Of a DNA stretch of 16,505 nucleotides, positions 1 through 6,609 are shown one piece after another; positions within the stretch are counted from its first letter, which is position 1; every line of letters begins with the position of its first letter. The translations under genes and the position numbers were made by a program. The stretch is from an uncultured Carnobacterium sp. (GTDB lineage Bacteria > Bacillota > Bacilli > Lactobacillales > Aerococcaceae): the NCBI GenBank assembly GCA_937976325.1, contig CALJSD010000188.1, positions 1 through 16,505 of the forward strand. Reading direction: 5' to 3'. The notes beneath the pieces are model-generated. The model saw only the letters and a program-made list of their open reading frames with translations, did not search any database and was not told where the DNA came from.

Positions 1-415
1 CGTAGGCTTTGTTGTACTTACGATCGACATGTAAGTAGCCATCGTGTAAGAGAACATGGTCAAATCCCATGCGCTTACGACTTGGATATACATGCATTTT
101 CCCGATACATTCTGTTTGATACCCTAAATCCTTGAATGTTTGTGGAAGTGTATTCGTGTAGTTCCAAGGCACTTCATCTTCGTATCCAACTCTTCCGGAC
201 TTCTCTTGGTCCATCCCTGTTAAAAGAGCAGCTCTTGCAGGCACACAACTTGGCACTGGTGAGTAGGCATTTTCAAAGTTATATCCCATGCTGGCCATCA
301 TATCCATCGTTGGTGTCACTACTAAGTCATCACTGCGGTTAATAGACAATGCGTCCGCACGCATTTGGTCCACTACGATGAGGATGACATTTGGTTTTGA
401 TTGTTTTTGATTCAT
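1..415 (-). CDS. Cys-type sulfatase (alkaline phosphatase superfamily), N-terminal 138 residues
   Basis: The gene starts at ATG 415-413 and runs off the left edge, so only the N-terminal 138 residues are visible. The sequence opens with the family's metal-binding strand (ILIVVDQMRAD; Asp16). It then has the sulfatase signature C-x-P-x-R as CVPAR at residues 57-61 and a GKMH motif at about 105-108, as in type I sulfatases. Cys57 would have to be converted to formylglycine by a maturase (anSME in anaerobes, FGE with oxygen); none is in the window. There is no signal peptide, so the enzyme is probably cytoplasmic. Substrate is unknown; sulfated sugars or choline sulfate are family options. A GGGGG run at 426-430 is a modest ribosome binding site. 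The gene follows the yabA terminator and has its own promoter. The family call is firm, the substrate is not. Confidence 0.88.
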   Translation of the reverse strand, partial: MNQKQSKPNVILIVVDQMRADALSINRSDDLVVTPTMDMMASMGYNFENAYSPVPSCVPARAALLTGMDQEKSGRVGYEDEVPWNYTNTLPQTFKDLGYQTECIGKMHVYPSRKRMGFDHVLLHDGYLHVDRKYNKAY

Positions 416-437
416 AATACTTTTGCCCCCAAAAAAG

Positions 438-451
438 TTAAAACGATTTCA
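438..451 (-). promoter_or_regulatory. cre-like operator in the sulfatase leader
   Basis: The minus strand reads TGAAATCGTTTTAA, one mismatch from the CcpA consensus TGWNANCGNTNWCA. It lies just downstream of the -10 hexamer, where a bound repressor would block transcription. It suggests glucose repression of the sulfatase by CcpA, or control by another LacI-family regulator. Motif evidence only. Confidence 0.4.
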
Positions 452-457
452 TCTTTT

Positions 458-486
458 ATTATAACAAAAGAGCCCGTCCATGGACA
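458..486 (-). promoter_or_regulatory. Candidate promoter of the sulfatase gene
   Basis: An extended -10 (TG-T-TATAAT, hexamer at 458-463) lies 42 bases upstream of the sulfatase start. At 17-bp spacing the -35 position (481-486) reads TGTCCA, which is poor, so the extended -10 probably carries the promoter. The -35 region sits inside the terminator hairpin of the yabA operon, and the -10 overlaps the region just after its U-tract. Confidence 0.5.
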
Positions 487-495
487 GGCTCTTTT
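464..495 (-). terminator. Terminator of the tmk-darA-holB-yabA operon
   Basis: A 30-base near-perfect palindrome (466-495, one mismatch) has a GAGCC/GGCTC core and A/T runs on both sides. On the minus strand it is followed by TTTTGTTATAAT. It lies 48 bases past the yabA stop and could work in both directions. Confidence 0.75.
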
Positions 496-542
496 TAGTA
501 CTTTATTGGCTTTTTATATGACAATCTTGCTCTTTTCACGCA

Positions 543-884
543 TTAATCTTCGCTATACAAGATTTCCGTACAAAACATACAACTTTCATCGTTTTCTCTA
601 CGTTTTCCATAGTACAAGTTGCAAATATGGAATCCTTGGTCGTAGATATTTTCTAAGTTGATGATGGATTGGCTTCTTTTTTTCTTTTTAGCCACTTTCT
701 TCGTGTGCGTGTTTGGCTCTAACTCGTCTAAACGATCTTTCAAGTGACGATTTTCCATCGTTAAATTATGATTCTCTTCGATGACTTTTTGCAACTCTTC
801 AGAAATCTGTTCGAGCTCATGTAGTTGCAACAAAGTTTGTTTTGTTAACCGTTCGATTCGATCATACAATTGTCTGTTTGGCAT
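543..884 (-). CDS. yabA: DNA replication initiation control protein YabA
   Basis: The product is a 113-residue protein with the YabA layout. Residues 1-58 form a leucine- and glutamate-rich coiled coil for tetramerisation. A lysine-rich linker (62-70) follows. The C-terminal zinc-binding domain has H86-x-C88 and C102-x-x-C105, the family's ligands. YabA binds DnaA and the DnaN clamp and limits re-initiation in Firmicutes. The start is supported by an AGGAGGTG ribosome binding site six bases ahead. It lies 16 bases after holB and is the last gene of the operon, before the terminator at 464-495. In Bacillus and most relatives the ricT (yaaT) gene sits between holB and yabA; it is missing here. 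The length is close to the usual 105-120 residues. Confidence 0.93.
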   Translation of the reverse strand: MPNRQLYDRIERLTKQTLLQLHELEQISEELQKVIEENHNLTMENRHLKDRLDELEPNTHTKKVAKKKKRSQSIINLENIYDQGFHICNLYYGKRRENDESCMFCTEILYSED

Positions 885-900
885 TCACGCACCTCCTATC

Positions 901-1860
901 TTATTTTGGGATTTTTAATACCCATTGTTCTAATACTGCTTGAACTCCAACGTTGGCACTTACTTTGGCAATGGCGTTGGTCATTTTTTCATGTTCTTTA
1001 ATCCATTCACTCACGGTGAGATGTCTTGCAAAACTCTTCATCGTTGCGAGTTTATCGCTTTGAATAATGGCTCCTTCGACACCTCGTGCATACAGCAAGG
1101 CATCACGGATATAAATTTGTAATAGTGTTAAAAACAATTCACTATCAGCCTTTGTCGCTAAGAGTGGCATCACTTGGGACTGAATCGTCACAAAGGCCAT
1201 CGCACGATTCGTAAATACGCGGACAAACCAATTCCAGCTTTCTTGACGAATCTGTCCAAAACTTTCACTCTCGAGCATCTCTACTGCTTGGTCGATATTA
1301 TTCGTCAATTGAGAAAGTAGCTGCGCTGTCGCATTCGGTACTCCTCGTTCTTTCAGCGTTGCAACGATATTTTCTCCCGCATCCGATTGGAAACGAATAA
1401 TCTGACAACGTGATTGAATCGTAATCAGCACCTTGCTGAGTTGTTCTGTTAGAAGAATGAAATGGATATTTCCTGTCGGTTCTTCTAAAAACTTCAATAA
1501 GCTATTAGCTGCGCCTTGTGTCAACGTGTCGACTGCATGAATCACACAAACAATCGCACTCGACTCCATCGCTGTTTTTGTCAACTGCGATTTCAGCGTA
1601 CGAATTTGGTCCACCTTCACCGTTGTGCCTTCAGGTTCTATCACAATAAAATCCGGGAAGTTCCCATGTTCAATACGAATGCAGTGTTCACACTCCCCAC
1701 ATGCAGGCTCCCCTTTTGTTCGCTTCGTACAGTTCAACATCTTCGCGATTTCCTTGGCCATCTCCGCTTTTCCAATTCCCTTTGCTCCTTCAAACAAATA
1801 CGCATGGCTCAGCTGACCATTATCGACGGCACGAATAAACGCTTCTTGCATCTTTTCCAT
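901..1860 (-). CDS. holB: DNA polymerase III subunit delta' (clamp loader)
   Basis: This is a 319-residue AAA+ clamp-loader subunit. Visible elements are a Walker-A-like loop GAKGIGKA (25-32), the zinc-binding cysteines C44, C54, C57 and C60, the helix LLKFLEEP, and the sensor/arginine-finger SRC motif (TIQSRCQ). It acts with DnaX and HolA to load the beta clamp at the replication fork. The start at 1860 is only one base after the darA stop and has no clear ribosome binding site, so translation is probably coupled to darA. An in-frame ATG three codons later is an alternative. In B. subtilis yaaR lies between darA and holB; here the two are adjacent. Confidence 0.93.
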   Translation of the reverse strand: MEKMQEAFIRAVDNGQLSHAYLFEGAKGIGKAEMAKEIAKMLNCTKRTKGEPACGECEHCIRIEHGNFPDFIVIEPEGTTVKVDQIRTLKSQLTKTAMESSAIVCVIHAVDTLTQGAANSLLKFLEEPTGNIHFILLTEQLSKVLITIQSRCQIIRFQSDAGENIVATLKERGVPNATAQLLSQLTNNIDQAVEMLESESFGQIRQESWNWFVRVFTNRAMAFVTIQSQVMPLLATKADSELFLTLLQIYIRDALLYARGVEGAIIQSDKLATMKSFARHLTVSEWIKEHEKMTNAIAKVSANVGVQAVLEQWVLKIPK

Positions 1861-1861
1861 C

Positions 1862-2191
1862 TTAGAAACGGAAGAATGAGTCTACAGGTAATACGAATAC
1901 TGTAGCTCCACCTACACGAACTGGAACTGGAGTTGTTAGCGCGCTATCAAGCATGCTATCGATGTGCACTGGTGGCACTGTCATTTGTTCACGTGATTGG
2001 CAGTTTTCTTTGATGATGTCTAACGCTTCTTGTACACGTTCTTCTTCAATCCCGATGATGAAAGTAGTGTTTCCTGCGCGTAAGAACCCACCTGTTGTTG
2101 ATAAACGAGTTGCGCGAATATTTGCTTGTGCAAACTCATCTCCTAATAAATGTGCATCTTTATCTTGTACAATCGCAATTAATAATTTCAT
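1862..2191 (-). CDS. darA: PII-like cyclic-di-AMP receptor DarA (PstA/YaaQ)
   Basis: This 109-residue protein matches the DarA/PstA family over its full length. The N-terminal KLLIAIVQDKD strand is followed by NIRATRLSTTGGFLRAGNTT (24-43), which holds the c-di-AMP contact residues of this trimeric PII-like fold. The rest includes the large B-loop segment and a C-terminal strand VRVGGATVFVLPV. The protein binds c-di-AMP in the cytoplasm; its downstream partner is unknown. An AGGAG ribosome binding site (overlapping the tmk stop) supports the ATG at 2191. It is the second gene of the replication and nucleotide operon, its usual place in Firmicutes. Confidence 0.93.
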   Translation of the reverse strand: MKLLIAIVQDKDAHLLGDEFAQANIRATRLSTTGGFLRAGNTTFIIGIEEERVQEALDIIKENCQSREQMTVPPVHIDSMLDSALTTPVPVRVGGATVFVLPVDSFFRF

Positions 2192-2203
2192 GATTTCATT
2201 CTC

Positions 2204-2851
2204 CTATTTTGTAAAATATTTTGGGTAACGTTCCACTAAAACGCGGAAGCACTCTTCCACTACTTCTTCAATGGATTTAGTCGCATCAATCGATACAATT
2301 CTTTCTGGATATTTTTCTACTAATTCTAAATACCCATTGCGAACCATCGTATGGAAGCTTAATCCTTCTTGGTCTAAGCGGTCAAATTGACGGTTCCCTC
2401 TTGCTTTATGAATACGTTCCAAGCCTACTTCAGCTGGCACATCTAAGTAAAGCGTCGTGCTTGGTTCTAGGCCATCCGTTGCAAAATGATTTAACTGTGC
2501 AACTTCTTCTACCCCAATCCCACGAGCCACTCCTTGATACACCAACGAGCTATCAACAAAACGATCACAAAAAACAATATTCCCTTTTTCTAAGTTTGGT
2601 AAAATACGATCTTTTAAATGCTGGCGACGACCCGCTGCATATAAAATCGCTTCTGTCCGTTCATCCATTTCGGTGTTGTTCACATCCAGAATGACTTTTC
2701 GAATATCTTCAGCGATGCGGCTTCCACCAGGTTCTCTTGTTGAAACAATATCCACGAGCGCGTGTTTTTGTAACAAAGGAATCAGTTGGTTGATGACCGT
2801 TGTTTTCCCAGCGCCATCAGGACCTTCCATCGTGATAAACAATCCTTTCAT
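2204..2851 (-). CDS. tmk: Thymidylate kinase (dTMP kinase)
   Basis: Thymidylate kinase phosphorylates dTMP to dTDP for DNA synthesis. The 215-residue protein has the P-loop GPDGAGKTT (10-18), the REPGG motif (39-43), the DR motif in CDRFVDSS (95-102) and a LID segment RGNRQFDRLD (151-160). I place the start at ATG 2851, because the family begins directly with a strand like MKGLFITMEG. The frame is open seven codons further to a TTG at 2872, but that segment is the leader with the AAAGGA/GGGG ribosome binding site. It heads the darA-holB-yabA operon and has its own candidate promoter. The genes normally upstream in Firmicutes (recR, yaaL) are replaced here by the sugar operon. Confidence 0.95.
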   Translation of the reverse strand: MKGLFITMEGPDGAGKTTVINQLIPLLQKHALVDIVSTREPGGSRIAEDIRKVILDVNNTEMDERTEAILYAAGRRQHLKDRILPNLEKGNIVFCDRFVDSSLVYQGVARGIGVEEVAQLNHFATDGLEPSTTLYLDVPAEVGLERIHKARGNRQFDRLDQEGLSFHTMVRNGYLELVEKYPERIVSIDATKSIEEVVEECFRVLVERYPKYFTK

Positions 2852-2882
2852 ATTATCCCCCATTCCTTTCAATTTCTTTTCT

Positions 2883-2911
2883 ATTATACGATATTTTCAT
2901 CTTTTAATAAA
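2883..2911 (-). promoter_or_regulatory. Candidate tmk operon promoter
   Basis: A perfect -10 TATAAT (2883-2888) lies 31 bases upstream of the tmk ATG. At 17-bp spacing the -35 position (2906-2911) is TTTATT, a weak match. Confidence 0.55.
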
Positions 2912-2958
2912 CCAAATTCCTATAAGAAATTTCACCAATTTCTACTCCCCCTTTTCCT

Positions 2959-3223
2959 TTGCATAACACAATATTTAAAAGCACTGTGATTACGTAGAAG
3001 ATTTGTCGAGTTCTTATAGTAGCAGTAATGGGAAAAGGATCAAAGGTGAATTAATAGGAGTTAGGGATTTATCCCTTACTCCTATTTTGAACTTTGAAGG
3101 CGAGAGACTACAGGCTCGAGCCGGTCCCTCATTACAGCTACTATAAAACGAACTCACAAATCTTCGCAGTAATCACAAACCTTTGGTTTGCATTATTTAT
3201 TTTTAAATATTGTGCCCATGCAA
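2959..3223. repeat. 265-bp nested inverted repeat: unidentified structured RNA or MITE-like element
   Basis: Three nested palindromic layers fill the gap between the sugar operon and tmk. The outer arms are 2959-2980 and 3201-3223 (about 20 of 22 bases match). The middle arms are about 2985-3032 and 3124-3178, and pair in blocks of 9, 10, 6, 10 and 6 bp separated by a 3x3 loop, small bulges and one A-A mismatch. The inner stem is about 3041-3067 and 3072-3096, tipped by GTTAGGGA/TCCCTTAC. An asymmetric bubble separates the middle and inner stems: about 9 bases on one side and 28 on the other, the longer side holding GGCTCGAGCC (3113-3122). A small stem CAAACC-TTT-GGTTTG and a T-rich run follow on the plus strand (3177-3205). 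No convincing coding frame was seen. Element type and strand are undecided. Confidence 0.7.
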
Positions 3224-3225
3224 AC

Positions 3226-3263
3226 AGGAACAGGGGCTTGTTGTTAAACAAGCCCCTGTTCCT
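3226..3263 (-). terminator. Strong hairpin ending the GH112 operon
   Basis: A perfect 15-bp stem (3226-3240 with 3249-3263) and an 8-base loop lie 12 bases past the stop of the small membrane protein gene. It lacks a good U-tract on either strand, so it may act as a 3'-end stabiliser or a weak terminator. Confidence 0.6.
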
Positions 3264-3275
3264 AGTTAAGTTTTA

Positions 3276-3458
3276 TTAACGCTTCATCGATTTAGAGTAC
3301 GGACGATTGTAATCCCATAGCAAGAGAAGAAGTCCAGCTAAGCCAACAAGCATTGTTGCAACGCCTTCTTTTCCAATCATCTGATGCCCTAAAATAACTA
3401 CGTATAAACATACCAACATCAATACGAAGCGGATTAAAATTTTCACTTTAGGATTCAT
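3276..3458 (-). CDS. Small two-helix membrane protein linked to GH112
   Basis: This 60-residue protein has two hydrophobic segments (about residues 5-26 and 33-49) and a basic tail ending KSMKR, so it is probably an inner-membrane hairpin. I choose ATG 3458, which overlaps the phosphorylase stop as ATGA and has GGAG eight bases ahead; an upstream in-frame ATG at 3473 has no such site. It is the last gene of the sugar operon and is translationally coupled to the GH112 gene. Small membrane proteins of this size occur beside GH112 genes in other Firmicutes (I recall the name DUF6903, unchecked). No function is known; a role in substrate uptake is inferred from position only. Confidence 0.8.
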   Translation of the reverse strand: MNPKVKILIRFVLMLVCLYVVILGHQMIGKEGVATMLVGLAGLLLLLWDYNRPYSKSMKR

Positions 3459-5695
3459 GATATCTTCTCCCATCTAATTTCGCTTGGCTCAAGTTCCACT
3501 GTTCTTGATACACCCTCACCATCGTAAACGAGTGTTGATTGCGATTCGTTTGTATTATTCACGATTGCATACACTCCTTTTTCAGGATAAGCATGTACTT
3601 CCACTAATGGATTGCTTGCATACCATTTCGTTAATTCACTTTCTTTATTCGCTGCGTAGAATAACGCACGCATTAATAATCTTGTATTTTCTGGTGTGTA
3701 TGGAAGTCCTGCGATATAAACCCCACGACCTTTTCCGTAAGGGTTCGCTGCAAGGTGAATTTCCCCAAATTCTTTTCCTTCGGCATTGGCTGGAAGAACG
3801 ATTCCTTCTTCAACGCCACCTGCGCTCACTTTCGGATTGCTAAATTCAAGTACTTCTGTTGCACTCGTTAAGCCATACACGTTTTTAATATTTTCCCCAA
3901 AGTCAATCTTATGAACATCTTCTACATCTGCTGTAATAAAGTGTTCTTTCAATTCCTTAGTAAAGTATTTATCTGTTGAAAGGCTATATCCCATTTCTCT
4001 TTCAACACCCAAAATATCTCCAAGTTGGAAGAATCTTCCTTGATGATGAACGGCTGTTGGTTCGCCAACTCCGACAAAACCGCCGCCATTATACACGAAT
4101 TCACGAATACGTGTAATGAGCGTTTCATTCTTCCAAACCTCTCCACCGCTAAATGAAGTACCGGCATCCCCCGCGTTGATGATGACATCGACACCTTCTG
4201 GAACTCCATCGTTAATGATATCGTCAAAGCTGATAAAGCTTACGTCCACGCTAGCACCACTTAAGGCTTCCATAATTCCTAGGTAAGAATAGATTTGTTT
4301 GTATGGAAGTTCATGAGCTACCATGTGCGCTTGCCATGTTCTTAAGTGTCCCCACGCGTTTAAGATAGCAACTTTCAAACCAGTATATGGTTTTGTATGT
4401 TTTACGATATCGTAGATTTCTCTAAATTCATCTGTTACATGTTCGATGTAGTCAACAAATTTAGGGAATTGGTAAGCAAGACTTAAATAACCACCGTATC
4501 CGATACGGTCTACAGGGTTACGCATGATAGCACGTCTTGCTGATAACCAGTTTTTATTGGCTTCAATCGTAGGATCATTTCCTTCACGGAATACATCTGG
4601 GAAGAAGTATGGTAAGAATCTTCCTTCTGTATATTTCACGTGTGGGATATCTGAAATCATACGAAGTGTTGCTCCGCCACCGACAGAACCCACCACTGCA
4701 TCTAATCCGATTTGTTCGAAGTATGGTCCATATGGTTCTGTACCAATCCAGTTATCTCCTAAGAACATCATGGCTTCTTTACCAGCATCGTGTACTTCGT
4801 CGACTAATTTTTTAGCTTCTCTTGCAACGAATGCTTGAATGAAGTCGATATAGTCTAAGTACGCTTTACTTGGTGTGCGGAATGTTGAGTTGTAGTACCC
4901 TTCATCCACAATGTCTTCTGCTCTTAAGCGATAGCCTTTTTCCTTAGCAAAAGCTTCAAGTGCAGCGACCGAAACGCTGGCACCATATCCGAACCAATCC
5001 ACAAATTTTTCTTTTCCTAAGTTGTTGAAAATTAATGTGAAGTGATAGAAGAACGTTGTAAAACGAACCACATCAGTATCCGGATTGTCTTTTATCCATT
5101 GTTTTAAATAAGAGTGCATGAATTGATTTGAATGTGGTCCACGAACATCAAATGGAATATCGTGAGGAACATCGCCCCAGTTATTCGTAATGTGATTGTA
5201 CATTTGAGTTGGATCCCAAATCGCATACACTAGAAACGACACTGTATACTCATGGAAAGGACGAGTGTCTTCAATCGTAATCGTGTTGTTTTCTTCATGG
5301 ACAGTCCATTTCTCAACCGGAACCACTTCTCCAGTAGTACGGTCGATGACTTCCCAATATCGTTTTGGATCATGTACATAGTCTGGTTGCACTTGGTCTT
5401 CGAAATACCCTTCCATAAATGGAATTGTTAGAGTATTTTCGGTTGCTAACCAGAATTTTGACATGACGAAGATTTGTTGGCACTCTTCCATATAATCCTT
5501 GATGAAATCATTATGGTTACGTGCTACAAAGTATGTTGTATAGATTTTTGCATCTAATTGTTTGGTTGCTTCATCGAGTTTCGTTCCATCGCTATCACGA
5601 ATTGCATCGGCACCCCAACGGTCGAGCAATTCTTTAGTCTGTTCAAGAAAATTCGATTCACTTGGTAGGGTTAAACGCCCTTTTGTTTTACCCAT
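3455..5695 (-). CDS. lnpA: GH112 1,3-beta-galactosyl-N-acetylhexosamine phosphorylase
   Basis: This 746-residue cytoplasmic enzyme splits galacto-N-biose or lacto-N-biose with phosphate into galactose 1-phosphate and GalNAc or GlcNAc. It resembles the Bifidobacterium longum enzyme along its whole length: opening GRLTLPSESNF, MHEYTVSFL-like and MYNHITNNWGD segments, VVRFTTFFYHFTL (209-221), and FLGDNWIGTEP (311-321). Asp314 there corresponds to the proposed general acid (Asp313 in B. longum). TEGRFLPYFFPD, RIGYGGYLSLA and the C-terminal FVGVGEP region follow. The start has AGGAGG eight bases ahead. It sits directly after the two permease genes, so it acts on the imported disaccharide. GH112 also contains galactosyl-rhamnose phosphorylases, but the close likeness to the bifidobacterial type favours GNB/LNB. 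The GNB versus LNB preference cannot be read here. Confidence 0.95.
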   Translation of the reverse strand: MGKTKGRLTLPSESNFLEQTKELLDRWGADAIRDSDGTKLDEATKQLDAKIYTTYFVARNHNDFIKDYMEECQQIFVMSKFWLATENTLTIPFMEGYFEDQVQPDYVHDPKRYWEVIDRTTGEVVPVEKWTVHEENNTITIEDTRPFHEYTVSFLVYAIWDPTQMYNHITNNWGDVPHDIPFDVRGPHSNQFMHSYLKQWIKDNPDTDVVRFTTFFYHFTLIFNNLGKEKFVDWFGYGASVSVAALEAFAKEKGYRLRAEDIVDEGYYNSTFRTPSKAYLDYIDFIQAFVAREAKKLVDEVHDAGKEAMMFLGDNWIGTEPYGPYFEQIGLDAVVGSVGGGATLRMISDIPHVKYTEGRFLPYFFPDVFREGNDPTIEANKNWLSARRAIMRNPVDRIGYGGYLSLAYQFPKFVDYIEHVTDEFREIYDIVKHTKPYTGLKVAILNAWGHLRTWQAHMVAHELPYKQIYSYLGIMEALSGASVDVSFISFDDIINDGVPEGVDVIINAGDAGTSFSGGEVWKNETLITRIREFVYNGGGFVGVGEPTAVHHQGRFFQLGDILGVEREMGYSLSTDKYFTKELKEHFITADVEDVHKIDFGENIKNVYGLTSATEVLEFSNPKVSAGGVEEGIVLPANAEGKEFGEIHLAANPYGKGRGVYIAGLPYTPENTRLLMRALFYAANKESELTKWYASNPLVEVHAYPEKGVYAIVNNTNESQSTLVYDGEGVSRTVELEPSEIRWEKIS

Positions 5696-5719
5696 TTTCT
5701 TTTCCTCCTGCGATGACGA

Positions 5720-6598
5720 TTACTCTTTAGAGCCGCCTAGTGTCATCCCTTGTGTTAATTTATTTTGAACTAAAATATATAAAATCAATGTTGGTAACAT
5801 TACAATTACCATCCCTGCGTATAATTGTCCGTATTCAGCTGCCCCACGTTGCGCTTGCATTAAGTTTTTCAACCCTACTGGTAACGTTTGGTTTTTCCCT
5901 GGCATTAATGTAAGAGCAATGATGTATTCATTCCAGAATGAAAGGAAGTTGAATAAGATTACTGTAATAATACTTGGTCTTGCCATTGGTGTCATGACGC
6001 GAATCATTGTTGTGAAATATCCTGCACCGTCGATAGATGCTGCTTCTTCAAACGTTGTTGGCAATGTCTTGAAGAAGTTTGATAATAGATAAATCGTAAA
6101 TGGTAATGATGTCGCTGCATACACAACCGCTAAGACGAAAATGTTGTTAAGGAAGAATCCGTTAATACCGAATCCTTTAAGTCCTTTATCCCAGTCAAGT
6201 AACATTAAGAAGATTGGTACAACGATATAGTTTACGTTGATGAATAATCCACCTTTTAGTAAAGAGTTAATGAAACGACTTCCTGGGAATTTATAACGTG
6301 CTAAAACATATGAAGAAGGAATGGCTACTACTACTAGAATTGTTAAAGCAAGTGCTGTAACAATCACTGAGTTCAACATGTAGTCACCCATTTTTGCTTT
6401 ATTCCAAGCATCCACAAAGTTTTGGATGTAGAATCCTTCTGGCATTGTCCATGGAGATCCGTAGAACTCTCTATTCTCTTTAATAGAAGCTAAGAAGACC
6501 CAGCCCACTGGTACAATAATACTAATCGCTAATGTAATTAGCGCTACGTATATAAAAGCTTTATATAGCTTTTCGAATGAACGAGTTTTTCCTTTCAT
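5720..6598 (-). CDS. Sugar ABC transporter permease, MalG type (CUT1)
   Basis: This 292-residue inner-membrane permease has six predicted helices. The EAA loop is EEAASIDGAGYFTTMIRVMTP, which docks the ATPase. It pairs with the MalF-type permease just upstream, 11 bases away. The start is backed by a GGAGGGG site. With the binding protein and the GH112 gene in the same operon, the transported substrate is most likely galacto-N-biose/lacto-N-biose, analogous to bifidobacterial GltC. No ATPase gene is in the operon, as is common for CUT1 systems that share an MsmK/MsiK-type ATPase. Confidence 0.93.
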   Translation of the reverse strand: MKGKTRSFEKLYKAFIYVALITLAISIIVPVGWVFLASIKENREFYGSPWTMPEGFYIQNFVDAWNKAKMGDYMLNSVIVTALALTILVVVAIPSSYVLARYKFPGSRFINSLLKGGLFINVNYIVVPIFLMLLDWDKGLKGFGINGFFLNNIFVLAVVYAATSLPFTIYLLSNFFKTLPTTFEEAASIDGAGYFTTMIRVMTPMARPSIITVILFNFLSFWNEYIIALTLMPGKNQTLPVGLKNLMQAQRGAAEYGQLYAGMVIVMLPTLILYILVQNKLTQGMTLGGSKE

Positions 6599-6609
6599 AA
6601 TCTCCCCTC

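Noticed and set aside
1516..1905. 129-codon plus-strand frame inside holB
   Set aside because: It lies antisense to a well-supported gene, has Cys/Arg/His-rich composition typical of shadow frames, and no family resemblance.
2959..3223. Naming the nested inverted repeat as 6S RNA, SRP RNA, RNase P RNA or a T-box
   Set aside because: The 6S-like layout is suggestive, but no promoter with a clean start is evident and the arms match too perfectly. SRP RNA lacks its GGAA-tetraloop domain, RNase P RNA lacks its conserved core, and no T-box AGGGTGGNACCGCG was found.
3094..3279. 61-codon plus-strand frame through the inverted repeat and hairpin
   Set aside because: It runs through palindromic DNA and the operon-end hairpin, has no ribosome binding site and no recognisable product.
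4524..4838. 104-codon plus-strand frame inside the GH112 gene
   Set aside because: It is antisense to a conserved enzyme and has no ribosome binding site or domain.
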